Origin: Burkholderia sp. SRS-W-2-2016
Lineage (GTDB): Bacteria; Pseudomonadota; Gammaproteobacteria; Burkholderiales; Burkholderiaceae
Length of the DNA: 64,000 bases
Direction: 5' to 3'
Assembly: GCF_001931485.1 (NCBI RefSeq)
Contig: NZ_MSDV01000003.1
Span: 1 to 64,000 of the forward strand
Part shown: positions 47,810 to 57,105 of the stretch, one piece after another
How positions within the stretch are numbered: position 1 is the first letter of the stretch
Layout: the number at the start of each line of letters is the position of its first letter
Translations under genes and position numbers: made by a program
The notes under the pieces: model-generated
Seen by the model: only the letters and a program-made list of their open reading frames with translations
The model's database searches: none
What the model was told of the DNA's origin: nothing

Positions 47810-49258
47810 ATGACTTCAAAGCCTTCTTCGCGTTCTGCTTCCTCGTCGGCGCGCTCGCGCGAATCCCGTTTGTCGGTGCTGCATCTGTCGCCCGAATCGC
47901 TCGGCTTCGCGCTCGATTGCGCGGCCCAGGCTGTCGGCGCCGTGCGCGGCGGCGCGGCGTTGCCCGCGGCGCTGCAAAGCGTGCTCGTCGCCGTACCGGA
48001 AGGTAGCGCGACGGCGGCGCGCGGCGCGGTGCAGGACATCGCGTATCGCACGATGCGGCGTCTCGCGATCGCCGAATGGCTGGTCGGCAAACTCGTCAAG
48101 AAAGCGCCGGTACCGCATGTCGCGCACGTGCTGCAATGCGCGTTCGCGCTGCTCGTCGACGACGAAGCGAGCGCCGCCTACACGCCGTTCACCGTGGTCG
48201 ATCAGGCGGTCAGCGCGATCGGCGCGCGCCGCGAATTCGTGTTCGCGAAGGGGCTCGTCAACGCGGTGCTGCGCAGTTTCCTGCGCGAGCGCGACACGCT
48301 GCTCGCGGCCGCGCAAGCCGACGAAGTGGCGCGCTGGAACTACCCGGCCTGGTGGATCGACGCGGTGAAGAAGGCGTGGCCCGACGCATGGCAGTCGGTG
48401 CTGGCCGCCGGCAACACGCAAGGTCCGCTGACGTTGCGCGTGAACGCGCGCCATTCGACGGTCGACGCGTACCTGCAACTGCTGCAACGCCAGCAGATCG
48501 CCGCAACCAGGTCCGGCGAACATGCGGTCACGCTGGCCACGCCGATGCCGGTCGAACGCATCCCCGGTTTCAGCGACGGCGTCGTGTCGGTGCAGGACGC
48601 GGGCGCGCAACTGGCCGCGCAATTGCTCGGCGTGCGCGACGGCATGCGCGTGCTCGACGCGTGCGCGGCGCCCGGCGGCAAGACCGGCCATCTGCTCGAA
48701 CTCGCGAAGCTCCAGCTCGTCGCGCTCGAAAGCGATGCGGCGCGCGCGCGCCGCATCGGCGAAAACCTGCGTCGTCTGAAGCTCGAAGCGGAAGTGCGGA
48801 TCGGCGATGCCGGCAATCCCGCGCAATGGCACGATGCGCTCGATCAACCGTTCGACCGCATCCTCGCCGACGTGCCGTGCTCGGCGTCGGGCATCGTGCG
48901 GCGTCATCCGGATATCCGCTGGCTGCGTCGCGCGTCCGATATCGCCGCGCTCGCGACCGAACAGCGCCGCATTCTCGACGCGTTGTGGCCGCTCGTAAAA
49001 CCCGGCGGAGAGTTGCTTTACGTTACCTGCTCGATCTTTCCCGAAGAGGGCGAATTGCAGGCGCAGTGGTTTGGAAACAAGTATCAGGATGCGGTACGAT
49101 TGGACGCGCCGGGGCAACTGCTGCCCTCCGTTGCCCGCGCGCCCGCCGACTCATCGGCCGGTTCCGCTGCCGGACAGTCCGCTCGACCCACTGAACAGAG
49201 CGCCGGCGTGAACTCAGACCACGACGGATTTTTCTACGCGCGCTTCCAGAAACGGTGA
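47810..49258 (+). CDS. rsmB: 16S rRNA (cytosine-967 C5) methyltransferase RsmB
   Basis: A 482-residue protein. The N-terminal NusB-like RNA-binding domain (1-150) is followed by a Rossmann SAM domain: ACAAPGGKTGHL at about 284, DVPCSASGIVRRHPDI near 353 with the PC catalytic-release Cys, and VTCSIFPEEGE near 405 with the catalytic Cys in TCS. It methylates C967 of 16S rRNA with SAM. The start at 47810 is chosen because it begins the family-like sequence; an earlier in-frame ATG at 47759 is unlikely. A stretch after residue 440 is Ala/Ser-rich. Its stop overlaps the next GTG. Confidence 0.95.
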   Translation: MTSKPSSRSASSSARSRESRLSVLHLSPESLGFALDCAAQAVGAVRGGAALPAALQSVLVAVPEGSATAARGAVQDIAYRTMRRLAIAEWLVGKLVKKAPVPHVAHVLQCAFALLVDDEASAAYTPFTVVDQAVSAIGARREFVFAKGLVNAVLRSFLRERDTLLAAAQADEVARWNYPAWWIDAVKKAWPDAWQSVLAAGNTQGPLTLRVNARHSTVDAYLQLLQRQQIAATRSGEHAVTLATPMPVERIPGFSDGVVSVQDAGAQLAAQLLGVRDGMRVLDACAAPGGKTGHLLELAKLQLVALESDAARARRIGENLRRLKLEAEVRIGDAGNPAQWHDALDQPFDRILADVPCSASGIVRRHPDIRWLRRASDIAALATEQRRILDALWPLVKPGGELLYVTCSIFPEEGELQAQWFGNKYQDAVRLDAPGQLLPSVARAPADSSAGSAAGQSARPTEQSAGVNSDHDGFFYARFQKR

Positions 49259-49854
49259 CCATCAAACGCTTCTTCCCGCTTCGGCTCGCTGCCGTGCTCT
49301 GGATCGCGCTGGCCGTGTGGCTGGCGGCGCCGGGCGCGGCGCACGCTGACTCGATCGCGGTGCAGCGCGCTTCGCTGCAGGCCGACAACAGCGGCTGGAG
49401 TCTCGACGCGCACTTCGATTTCGATCTCAACAGCAATCTCGAAGACGCGGTCAACAAAGGTATTCCGCTTTATTTCACGACCGACTTCGAACTGAGCCGG
49501 CCGCGCTGGTACTGGTTCGACGAGCAGCCGGTCAGCGTGTCGCAAAGTCTGCGTCTGTCGTTCCAGCCGCTCACGCGCGAGTATCGCGTGTCGAGCGTGT
49601 CGTCGGGCGGTCTGCAGCTCGGCTTTTCCACGCTCAAGGATGCGCTCGCGGTGATCAAGCACATCACGTCATGGCACGTGATCGATCGCAATCAGGTGCA
49701 CGTTGGCGAAACCTATACCGCGTCGGTGCGCATGCAACTCGATATCGCCCTGATGCCCAAGCCGTTCCAGATCGACGCGGTGAACAACCGCGACTGGAAC
49801 CTCGCGTCCGAATGGAAGCGTTTCACCTTCACGGCAACCGATCGTGCTAAGTAG
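49255..49854 (+). CDS. DUF4390 exported protein
   Basis: A 199-residue protein with GTG start overlapping the RsmB stop. A signal peptide (LAAVLWIALAVWLAAPGAAHA) ends near residue 31; the mature domain is beta-rich, with ISAVQRASL-like opening and LSRPRWYWFDEQPVS, the DUF4390 pattern. It is conserved between rsmB and the ntrY-type kinase gene in betaproteobacteria, so an envelope signal for that kinase is plausible. Its stop overlaps the next GTG start. Confidence 0.85.
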   Translation: MTIKRFFPLRLAAVLWIALAVWLAAPGAAHADSIAVQRASLQADNSGWSLDAHFDFDLNSNLEDAVNKGIPLYFTTDFELSRPRWYWFDEQPVSVSQSLRLSFQPLTREYRVSSVSSGGLQLGFSTLKDALAVIKHITSWHVIDRNQVHVGETYTASVRMQLDIALMPKPFQIDAVNNRDWNLASEWKRFTFTATDRAK

Positions 49855-52276
49855 AGTGCGCTCATCTTCCACCAGCGTCAGCAGCATCGTGGTGCGCGTG
49901 CTGGTGTCGACGGTCGCCGTGACGGCCGTGTTGCTGCTCGTGCTGCTGGCCGCCGCGAGTGCGAACACCGAGTTTTTCGACCGCTATTACCAGTGGCTCT
50001 ACGCGGCCAACGTCGCGGTCGCGATGATCTTTCTGCTGGTGGTGGCGACGCTTGTCGTGATCATCGCCGTGCGCCTGCGCACCGGTAAATTCGGCACCCG
50101 ACTATTAGCGAAGCTCGCGTTCTTCATGGCGCTGGTCGGCGTGGTGCCGGGCGGCATCATCTACATCGTGTCGTATCAGTTCGTGTCGCGCAGTATCGAA
50201 TCGTGGTTCGACGTGAACGTCGAAACCGCGCTCACGTCGGGCCTGAATCTCGGGCGCGGGATGCTCGACGCGTCGCTGTCCGATCTGCAAACGAAGGGCC
50301 GGCTGATGTCCGAGCAGCTCGCCACGTCCGATGCGTCCGGCGTCACGCTCACGCTGCTGCGTCTGCGCGACCAGTTCGGCGTGCAGGACGCGACGATCGT
50401 CGAGCCGACCCGCAGCATGTCCGGCGCGACGCCCGAAATGCACGTGGTCGCCCAGGCGTCCGGCAACTACGCGATGCTGCTGCCGAACGATCTGCCCACC
50501 CCGCTGATGATCGAGCAGGCGCGCGGCCACGGTTATGCGGCGATCGAAGGCGAAGTGGACGGCGATGCGCATGCGCAGGGCGGCAAGGGCGTATTGCGGC
50601 TGCGCGTGGTGCAGCGCATTCCCGATGCGAACGCGTCGCTGTTACAGCCCACCGAGCGCTTCCTGCAACTCACGCAGCCGGTCTCGCAGACGCTCGCGCG
50701 CAATGCCGACGCGGTGCAGCGCGCGTATCGCGAGTATCAGGAGAAGGCGCTCGGCCGCACCGGTCTGCGCAAGATGTACATCGGCACGCTGACGCTGTCG
50801 CTGTTTCTCGCCACCTTCATCGCGATGATGCTGGCGCTCGCGCTCGGCAATCAGCTCGCGCGGCCGCTGTTCCTGCTCGCGCAGGGCACCAAGGAAATCA
50901 CCGAGGGCGACTACACACCGAAGCGCGAAATCAAATCGCGCGACGAGCTCGGCTTCCTCACGCAGTCGTTCAATGCAATGACGCGGCAGCTGTCCGAAGC
51001 GCGCGCGGCGGTCGAAAAGAATCGCGTCGCGCTCGAGCATTCGAAGGCGTATCTGGAGAGCATCCTCGCGAATCTGACCGCGGGCGTGTTCGTGTTCGAC
51101 CGGCAGTTCCGCCTCACCACCGCGAATCGCGGCGCCGAGCGGATTTTCCGTCAGCCGTTCCAGACCGTGCTCGGTTCGTCGCTCGATCAGATCGGTGTGC
51201 TGAGCGAATTCGGCGCGATGGTGCGCAAGGCGTTTGCCGACCGCGAGGCGGCCAGCGGCGACGGCAAGGACCGCGACGACAACGGTCACTGGCAACAGCA
51301 GTTCTCGGTGCAGGTGCCCGGCGAAGCCGAGCCGCTTACGCTGCTGGTGCGCGGCGCGCGTCTCGTCGCCGCGAACGGGCGAGATGCGGAAGAGCTGCAG
51401 ACGTCGGGCTACGTGATCGTGTTCGACGACATCTCCGACGTGATCTCCGCGCAGCGCTCGGTCGCGTGGGGCGAAGTCGCACGGCGTCTCGCGCACGAGA
51501 TCAAGAATCCGCTCACGCCGATCCAGCTGTCGGCCGAGCGCTTGCAGATGAAGCTCGCCGACAAGCTCGCGCCGTCGGATGCGGACGTGCTCAAACGCGG
51601 CGCGACGACGATCGTCAATCAGGTCGCGGCGATGAAGCAGATGGTCGACGATTTCCGCGACTATGCGCGTACGCCCCCGGCGGTGCTCGCGCATCTGCAG
51701 CTGAACGAACTGGTCAGCGAGGTGCTCACGCTGTACGGTATCGAGGAAGGCAAGGGCGCGATTCAGGTCGAGCTCGCCGCGCTGCCGGCGATTCGCGGCG
51801 ACGCGACGCAATTGCGCCAGGTGATCCACAACCTGCTGCAGAACGCGCAGGACGCGGTCGCCGAGGTCGAGCGTCCGCGTGTTTTGCTCGAGACGAGGAC
51901 AGTAGAATACGGAGACCCCGACGCGGAAGGCAAAGTCCGCGTCGCGGTACGTCTGACAGTGTCGGATAACGGACCGGGCTTCCCCGCGCGAATTCTCACG
52001 CGCGCGTTCGAACCTTACGTGACGACCAAGGCCAAGGGAACGGGTCTCGGTCTTGCGATGGTCAAGAAGATCGTCGACGAACACGGCGCGCGCATCGACA
52101 TACGTAATCGTATGAAGGCCGGCGACGTGATCGAGGGCGCGCAGATTTCGATCCTCTTCCTTCAACTGGCGGACGACCCCGCGACGCCGGGCGCGCATGG
52201 TACAGGCGCGCATCCGGCGCACGGCGGCGCGTCGCAGGGAACGACAAAAGCAACAGTGCAGACAAGGGCAGCGTAA
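49844..52276 (+). CDS. NtrY-family sensor histidine kinase
   Basis: An 810-residue membrane kinase starting with GTG inside the DUF4390 gene. N-terminal membrane helices (about 13-38, 52-75 and 90-115), a periplasmic loop, another helix near 315-335, then HAMP, PAS (ILANLTAGVFVFDRQFRL, about 405), HisKA with the phospho-His in ARRLAHEIKNPLTP (about 551) and HATPase (DNGPGFP, GTGLGLAMVKKIV). This is the NtrY organisation; NtrY/NtrX control nitrogen and respiratory or envelope functions. It feeds the regulator gene that starts right after its stop. Confidence 0.9.
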   Translation: MLSRVRSSSTSVSSIVVRVLVSTVAVTAVLLLVLLAAASANTEFFDRYYQWLYAANVAVAMIFLLVVATLVVIIAVRLRTGKFGTRLLAKLAFFMALVGVVPGGIIYIVSYQFVSRSIESWFDVNVETALTSGLNLGRGMLDASLSDLQTKGRLMSEQLATSDASGVTLTLLRLRDQFGVQDATIVEPTRSMSGATPEMHVVAQASGNYAMLLPNDLPTPLMIEQARGHGYAAIEGEVDGDAHAQGGKGVLRLRVVQRIPDANASLLQPTERFLQLTQPVSQTLARNADAVQRAYREYQEKALGRTGLRKMYIGTLTLSLFLATFIAMMLALALGNQLARPLFLLAQGTKEITEGDYTPKREIKSRDELGFLTQSFNAMTRQLSEARAAVEKNRVALEHSKAYLESILANLTAGVFVFDRQFRLTTANRGAERIFRQPFQTVLGSSLDQIGVLSEFGAMVRKAFADREAASGDGKDRDDNGHWQQQFSVQVPGEAEPLTLLVRGARLVAANGRDAEELQTSGYVIVFDDISDVISAQRSVAWGEVARRLAHEIKNPLTPIQLSAERLQMKLADKLAPSDADVLKRGATTIVNQVAAMKQMVDDFRDYARTPPAVLAHLQLNELVSEVLTLYGIEEGKGAIQVELAALPAIRGDATQLRQVIHNLLQNAQDAVAEVERPRVLLETRTVEYGDPDAEGKVRVAVRLTVSDNGPGFPARILTRAFEPYVTTKAKGTGLGLAMVKKIVDEHGARIDIRNRMKAGDVIEGAQISILFLQLADDPATPGAHGTGAHPAHGGASQGTTKATVQTRAA

Positions 52277-52966
52277 ATGGCAACCATCCTGGTGGTAGAC
52301 GATGAAATGGGCATCCGGGAATTGCTCTCGGAGATCCTGAGCGACGAGGGACACGTCGTGGAGGCCGCTGAAAATGCGCAGGAGGCGCGCGAGTTCCGGT
52401 TGCGTCAGGCGCCGGACCTGGTGCTGCTCGACATCTGGATGCCCGACACCGACGGCGTGACGCTGCTGAAGGAGTGGGCCGCGCAAGGACAATTGACGAT
52501 GCCCGTGATCATGATGTCCGGGCACGCGACGATCGACACCGCGGTGGAAGCAACCAAGATCGGCGCGCTCAATTTCCTCGAGAAGCCGATCGCGTTGCAG
52601 AAGCTGTTGAAGGCGGTCGAGCAGGGCCTTGCGCGCGGCAACGCGGCGACGGTGCCCGGCGGAGTTGCCGCGAAGCCGGCGTTGCCGGTGAACGCGTCGG
52701 CGGTGGCGTCGGCGGCCGCATTGCCGATGCTGTCGGCCGATGGCTTGAGCGGCGGCACGCTCGCCGCGCAAACCGCGTCGATCTCGTTCGACATCCCGCT
52801 GCGCGATGCACGCGATGCGTTCGAGCGCGCGTACTTCGAATATCACCTCGCGCGCGAGAACGGCAGCATGACGCGCGTCGCGGAGAAGACCGGTCTGGAG
52901 CGCACGCATCTTTATCGCAAGCTCAAGCAACTCGGCGTCGATCTCGGCAAGAACAAGGGCGAGTGA
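52277..52966 (+). CDS. NtrX-like response regulator without AAA+ domain
   Basis: A 229-residue protein with TAAATG junction to the kinase. The receiver (ATILVVDDEMGIRELLSEIL; phospho-acceptor Asp in LVLLDIWMPDTDG near 55; Lys in LEKPI near 105) is NtrX-like. Instead of the sigma-54-interacting AAA+ ATPase it has an Ala-rich linker (about 125-165) and then a Fis-type helix-turn-helix (RVAEKTGLERTHLYRKLKQL). It should bind DNA but not activate sigma-54 polymerase. This short form is probably a stable betaproteobacterial variant, since the linker is clean and in frame. Confidence 0.85.
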   Translation: MATILVVDDEMGIRELLSEILSDEGHVVEAAENAQEAREFRLRQAPDLVLLDIWMPDTDGVTLLKEWAAQGQLTMPVIMMSGHATIDTAVEATKIGALNFLEKPIALQKLLKAVEQGLARGNAATVPGGVAAKPALPVNASAVASAAALPMLSADGLSGGTLAAQTASISFDIPLRDARDAFERAYFEYHLARENGSMTRVAEKTGLERTHLYRKLKQLGVDLGKNKGE

Positions 52967-53060
52967 GCATCGCGCGTTGCATTCAAACGCGGCCCAGCAG
53001 ATTTTTTCACGAAGGGGCTTGCTGAATTAAAAACCCTTTGATATAGTTTCGATCTTCGTT

Positions 53061-53136
53061 GGCCCGGTAGCTCAGTTGGTAGAGCAGCGGATTGAAAATC
53101 CGCGTGTCGGTGGTTCGATTCCGCCCCAGGCCACCA
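53061..53136 (+). tRNA. tRNA-Phe (anticodon GAA)
   Basis: A 76-nt cloverleaf with D-arm AGCTCAGTTGGTAGAGC, anticodon arm GCGGATTGAAAATCCGC (anticodon GAA at 53094-53096), T-arm GGTGG-TTCGATT-CCGCC and encoded CCA at 53134-53136. The acceptor arms GGCCCGG and CCAGGCC pair at six of seven positions; the fifth pair is C opposite A. Confidence 0.96.
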
Positions 53137-53142
53137 GGATTC

Positions 53143-53177
53143 AGCCCCAGGAAATCGCAAGATTCCTGGGGCTTTTC
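53143..53177 (+). terminator. Terminator after tRNA-Phe
   Basis: Arms AGCCCCAGGAA (53143-53153) and TTCCTGGGGCT (53163-53173), then T4. Confidence 0.88.
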
Positions 53178-53368
53178 CGTTTGGCTGGCAGTGCTTGTTT
53201 TAGCAGTGTGGCCGACGATCGGCGGTATAAGCGCCCGGCCACGTTCACGCGCAACGCGCGACCTATACTGCTTGGGCCGGCCGCAATGCCGGCTCACGTC
53301 GCGCCGCGTTGCCCGCATCGCGCACCTCGCGCAGCGCGACGTGGCCCTCTCATTCACGGAGTTTCACG

Positions 53369-54100
53369 GTGATCCGCAAAGACGCTAAGCGTAGCGCGCT
53401 CGTGCTGTTTTCCGGCGGCCAGGATTCGGCCACCTGTCTCGCGTGGGCGCTCGAACGCTACGACACGGTCGAGACGCTCGGCTTCGATTACGGTCAGCGC
53501 CATCGCGTCGAACTCGAATGCCGCGAAGGTTTCCGTCAGGCTGTCGTGCGCGCGTTTCCGGCGTGGGCCGAGCGTCTCGGCGACGATCACATGATCGATC
53601 TGTCGCTGCTCGGCGCGATCAGCGACACCGCGATGACGCGTGAGATCGAGATCGAAGCCACCGCGAGCGGTTTGCCGAACACGTTCGTGCCGGGCCGCAA
53701 TCTGATGTTCATGACGATCGCCGCGGCGATCGCTTATCGGCGCGGTTTGCAGGTGCTGGTCGGCGGGATGTGCGAGACGGACTTTTCGGGCTACCCCGAT
53801 TGCCGCGACGACACGATGAAAGCGCTGCAGGTCGCGCTCAATCTCGGCATGGACACCCGCTTCGCGCTCGAAACGCCGCTGATGTGGCTCGATAAAGCCG
53901 ACACGTGGCGCCTCGCGCACGAGCTCGGCGGCGACGAACTGGTCGAACTGGTGCGCGTCGAAACCCATACCTGCTACGTCGGCGAACGCGCCGAGCTGCA
54001 TGCGTGGGGCTTCGGTTGCGGCGAGTGCCCGGCATGCCGGTTGCGCAAGCGTGGTTACGACGCGTATCTCGCCGGCGAAAACGTCACCGAGCCGGTCTGA
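53369..54100 (+). CDS. queC: 7-cyano-7-deazaguanine synthase QueC
   Basis: A 243-residue protein from GTG 53369 (GGAG 8 bases upstream). The PP-loop ATP pyrophosphatase motif [12 protein letters not shown] begins near residue 11, and the zinc site lies at [15 protein letters not shown] near the C-terminus, with the remaining Cys in GFGC. QueC converts 7-carboxy-7-deazaguanine to preQ0 with ATP and ammonia. It is followed by queE and queD on the same strand, forming a queuosine precursor cluster. Length is normal for the family. Confidence 0.95.
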   Translation: MIRKDAKRSALVLFSGGQDSATCLAWALERYDTVETLGFDYGQRHRVELECREGFRQAVVRAFPAWAERLGDDHMIDLSLLGAISDTAMTREIEIEATASGLPNTFVPGRNLMFMTIAAAIAYRRGLQVLVGGMCETDFSGYPDCRDDTMKALQVALNLGMDTRFALETPLMWLDKADTWRLAHELGGDELVELVRVETHTCYVGERAELHAWGFGCGECPACRLRKRGYDAYLAGENVTEPV

Positions 54101-54181
54101 CGGTTCGCGCGGCCGCGGTGCCGCGCACGCGTCGTCCGGCACGCGCGAATTTCATTTCAGGAACACAGGGCAGACAGCAGC

Positions 54182-54814
54182 ATGACTTACGCGGTCAAGG
54201 AAATCTTCTACACGTTGCAGGGCGAGGGCGCGAATGCCGGACGTCCGGCGGTGTTTTGCCGCTTCGCCGGCTGCAATCTGTGGTCGGGCCGCGAAGAGGA
54301 TCGCGCGGACGCCGTGTGCCGCTTCTGCGATACCGATTTCGTCGGCACCGACGGCGAGAACGGCGGCAAATACCGTACTCCTGAAGAACTCGTCGCGATG
54401 ATCGCGTCGCAATGGCCGCAAGGCGAGGGCGAGCGTTTCGTCGTCTGTACCGGCGGCGAGCCGATGCTGCAGATCGACCAGCCGCTGGTCGACGCGCTGC
54501 ACGCGGCCGGCTTCGAGATTGCGATCGAGACCAACGGCTCGCTGCCCGTGCTCGAGACGATCGACTGGATCTGCGTGAGCCCGAAGGCCGACGCGCCGCT
54601 CGTCGTGACCAAAGGCAACGAACTGAAGGTCGTGATCCCGCAGGACAACCAGCGCCTCGCCGACTATGCGAAGCTCGACTTCGAGTACTTCCTGGTCCAG
54701 CCGATGGACGGTCCGTCGCGCGATATCAACACGAAGCTCGCGATCGACTGGTGCAAGCGCCACCCGCAGTGGCGCCTGTCGATGCAGACCCACAAGTATC
54801 TGAACATTCCCTGA
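54182..54814 (+). CDS. queE: 7-carboxy-7-deazaguanine synthase QueE
   Basis: A 210-residue radical SAM enzyme. YTLQGEG near residue 10 and the cluster CNLWSGREEDRADAVCRFCDT (30 onward) show the C-x(14)-C-x(2)-C spacing of the QueE subgroup with a long insert, rather than CxxxCxxC. GGEP near 97 binds SAM. It converts 6-carboxytetrahydropterin to 7-carboxy-7-deazaguanine. Downstream, queD starts after only 6 bp. Confidence 0.94.
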   Translation: MTYAVKEIFYTLQGEGANAGRPAVFCRFAGCNLWSGREEDRADAVCRFCDTDFVGTDGENGGKYRTPEELVAMIASQWPQGEGERFVVCTGGEPMLQIDQPLVDALHAAGFEIAIETNGSLPVLETIDWICVSPKADAPLVVTKGNELKVVIPQDNQRLADYAKLDFEYFLVQPMDGPSRDINTKLAIDWCKRHPQWRLSMQTHKYLNIP

Positions 54815-54820
54815 TCCGCC

Positions 54821-55267
54821 GTGCTGACGATTACCCGAAAACTCGAATTCGACGCGGGCCACCGCATTCCCGATCACCGCAGCCAGTGCCGTAATCTGCA
54901 CGGCCATCGCTACGTGCTCGAAATCACGCTGCAAGGCGATCTGGTCGACACCGAAGGCGCGCCCGATCGCGGCATGGTGATGGACTTCGCCGACGTGAAG
55001 TCGCTAGCGGTCGAGCATCTGGTCGACAAGTGGGACCACGCGTTCCTCGTCTACGAAGGCGACACCCAGGTGCGCGGCTTCCTCGAAAGCATGGCGGGCC
55101 ACAAGACGGTCGTGCTCGATCGCATCCCGACCGTCGAGAATCTCGCCGCGGTCGCGTTCCAGATCCTCGCGAACGTGTACGACGCGCACTACGGCGTGAA
55201 TCTGCGCTTGCATAAGGTGCGTCTGTACGAAACGCCGAACTGCTGGGCCGACGTGGTCCGCGACTAA
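54821..55267 (+). CDS. queD: 6-carboxytetrahydropterin synthase QueD
   Basis: A 148-residue protein with GTG start. The zinc ligands lie in DAGHRI (His about 14) and NLHGHRY (His about 27 and 29); the catalytic Cys is in QCRNLHGH and the acidic/His pair in DKWDHAFL. It makes 6-carboxytetrahydropterin from dihydroneopterin triphosphate, the step before QueE. Gene order queC-queE-queD on one strand implies one transcript. Confidence 0.94.
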   Translation: MLTITRKLEFDAGHRIPDHRSQCRNLHGHRYVLEITLQGDLVDTEGAPDRGMVMDFADVKSLAVEHLVDKWDHAFLVYEGDTQVRGFLESMAGHKTVVLDRIPTVENLAAVAFQILANVYDAHYGVNLRLHKVRLYETPNCWADVVRD

Positions 55268-55495
55268 GCTCTCCGCCCGTCGTCCACTACTCGCCGCACT
55301 CGCATCCGCGGCACACCGCGCGAGCCCGCCCCGCGCGTTTTGGACACGGTATGATCGTTCCGACACCCAAGCGGAGCGAGACATGCCGGTCACCGCATTG
55401 CGTCGTACCGGGCATCGAGGCCGTCAGCGCCCCGAGGCCTGTCCGGTCTCCTATCTGGCCCCGCTTCTAACCACGAACCAGCGCGAGGCCAGTCG

Positions 55496-56278
55496 ATGAG
55501 CACCTTCACCAATCCCCTCAAACAACGTCTGAAGGACAGCTCGTCGCTGTTCGGTCTGTGGCTGTCGCTGGGCAGCGATGCGGCCGCCGAAGCGCTCGCG
55601 CACGCGGGCTTCGACTGGCTGCTGATCGACATGGAGCACGCGCCGAACGACAGCACGCATGTCGAGTCGCAACTGCGCGCGATCGCCGCCGCGCATCTGC
55701 CGAGCGAGCCGGTGGTGCGGGTGCCGGCGAGCGAGGCGTGGCTGGTCAAGCGCGTGCTCGACGCCGGCGCGCGCACGCTGATGTTCCCGAATATCGAATC
55801 GGCCGAGGACGCGGCACGCGCGGTGCGGCTCACCCGTTATCCGGACGCCGACGCGCTCGACGGCCTGCGCGGTGTCGCCGGCGTGGTGCGCGCGGCCGGC
55901 TACGGAATGCGGCGCGACTACCTGCAGACGGCCAACGCGCAGATCGCGACGATCATGCAGATCGAGTCGGCGCGCGGCTTGCAGGAAGTCGAGCGGATCG
56001 CGGCGACGCCCGGGGTCGATTGCATCTTCGTTGGTCCCGGCGATCTCGCCGCGAGTCTCGGCCATCTCGGCGACTCGAAGCATGGCGACGTGGTGGGCGC
56101 GCTGACGCGGGTCGTCGATGCGGCGGAGAAGGCCGGCGTCGCCGCCGGCATCTTCGCGATGGACGCAGCGAGCGCGCGGCAGTATCGGCTGGACGGTTTT
56201 CGCTTCGTCGCGCTGGCCGCCGATGTGATGTGGATGTTGCGCGCGACCCGCCAGGCGCTACAGGAGGCAAGGTCATGA
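55496..56278 (+). CDS. HpcH/HpaI family aldolase
   Basis: A 260-residue TIM-barrel protein. LFGLWLSLGSD near residue 18, FDWLLIDMEHAPND near 38, RVP near 70, MFPNIESAEDA near 88 and IFVGPGDLAASLG near 175 are the class II aldolase (HpcH/HpaI) signatures, with Glu and Asp metal ligands in IMQIESARG and VGPGDL. Members cleave 4-hydroxy-2-oxo acids such as 4-hydroxy-2-oxoheptanedioate. The natural substrate is unclear here. A 38-codon frame ends in its start codon. Its stop overlaps the start of the Sel1 gene. Confidence 0.88.
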   Translation: MSTFTNPLKQRLKDSSSLFGLWLSLGSDAAAEALAHAGFDWLLIDMEHAPNDSTHVESQLRAIAAAHLPSEPVVRVPASEAWLVKRVLDAGARTLMFPNIESAEDAARAVRLTRYPDADALDGLRGVAGVVRAAGYGMRRDYLQTANAQIATIMQIESARGLQEVERIAATPGVDCIFVGPGDLAASLGHLGDSKHGDVVGALTRVVDAAEKAGVAAGIFAMDAASARQYRLDGFRFVALAADVMWMLRATRQALQEARS

Positions 56279-57009
56279 ACGGCACAATGCAGGGCGTCGC
56301 CGGGCGGATCGCGCTGCGGGCGGGGGTCGTCGCGGCGGTGCTGCTCGTGGGAGGCATGAGCGGCACGATCGGTGCCGCGCACGCGCAGGACCGCATCGCG
56401 AAGTCGAACGATCCGCAGACGCAATCCGCGGTCGCCGACTACAACGCAGGCAATCTCGGCGCGGCGCTGAACGAGTTTCGTCAGGCCGCCGAGCGCGGCA
56501 GCCGGCTCGCGCAATTCAATTACGCGATGATGCTGCTGAACGGCGAGGGCACGCCGGTCAATGTCGACGAAGGCAAGAAGTGGCTGCGCAAAGCCGCCGA
56601 CGCGAACATGTCGCACGCGCAATACGTGTACGGCAAGATGTACGACGATGGCGAGTTTGTCGCGCGCGATCCGGTGGAGGCGCATCGCTGGTTTCTGAAG
56701 GCGGCCGAGCAGGGGCACGTGCAGGCGGAACTCGCGCTGGCCAACCAGTTCCTCGACGGCCGCGGCACCGGGCGCGACAACAAGCAGGCGTTCGTCTGGT
56801 ACAAGAAGGCCGCGCAGGGCGGCGATATGACCGCGCAATACGTGACCGGCTCGTTTTACGAGCGCGGCGGCGATGGGGTCGACCGCAATCTGAACGTTGC
56901 GCGTGCGTATTACGCGGCCGCGGCGGCGCAGGGCGATCCGGCGGCGCGTCTGAAGTATCAGCAGTTGAGCGCGCAGCTGCGCGATCAGAAGGAAGTGAAG
57001 CCGCAGTAA
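56275..57009 (+). CDS. Sel1-repeat (TPR-like) exported protein
   Basis: A 244-residue protein starting in the aldolase stop (ATGA). Signal peptide (VVAAVLLVGGMSGTIGAAHA) ends near 38, then five Sel1 units of about 36 residues: ALNEFRQAAERGSRLAQFN, EGKKWLRKAADANMSHAQY, EAHRWFLKAAEQGHVQAEL, QAFVWYKKAAQGGDMTAQY and VARAYYAAAAAQGDPAARL. Sel1 proteins act as protein-binding scaffolds. Coupling with the aldolase is translational; functional linkage is not obvious. Confidence 0.88.
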   Translation: MNGTMQGVAGRIALRAGVVAAVLLVGGMSGTIGAAHAQDRIAKSNDPQTQSAVADYNAGNLGAALNEFRQAAERGSRLAQFNYAMMLLNGEGTPVNVDEGKKWLRKAADANMSHAQYVYGKMYDDGEFVARDPVEAHRWFLKAAEQGHVQAELALANQFLDGRGTGRDNKQAFVWYKKAAQGGDMTAQYVTGSFYERGGDGVDRNLNVARAYYAAAAAQGDPAARLKYQQLSAQLRDQKEVKPQ

Positions 57010-57036
57010 AACCGCGGCAAGGCCGGCACAAAACAG

Positions 57037-57070
57037 AAGGGCGCTCGTGATTCACGAGCGCCCTTTCTTC
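57037..57070. terminator. Bidirectional terminator between Sel1 gene and rodA
   Basis: Perfect 14-15 bp arms beginning AAGGGCGCTCGTGA (57037) and TTCACGAGCGCCCTT (57051-57065), then TCTTCTTT. It separates two convergent units. Confidence 0.9.
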
Positions 57071-57105
57071 TTTCCGGAGTATGTTTGGTGAGCCGCCGCC
57101 CGCCG

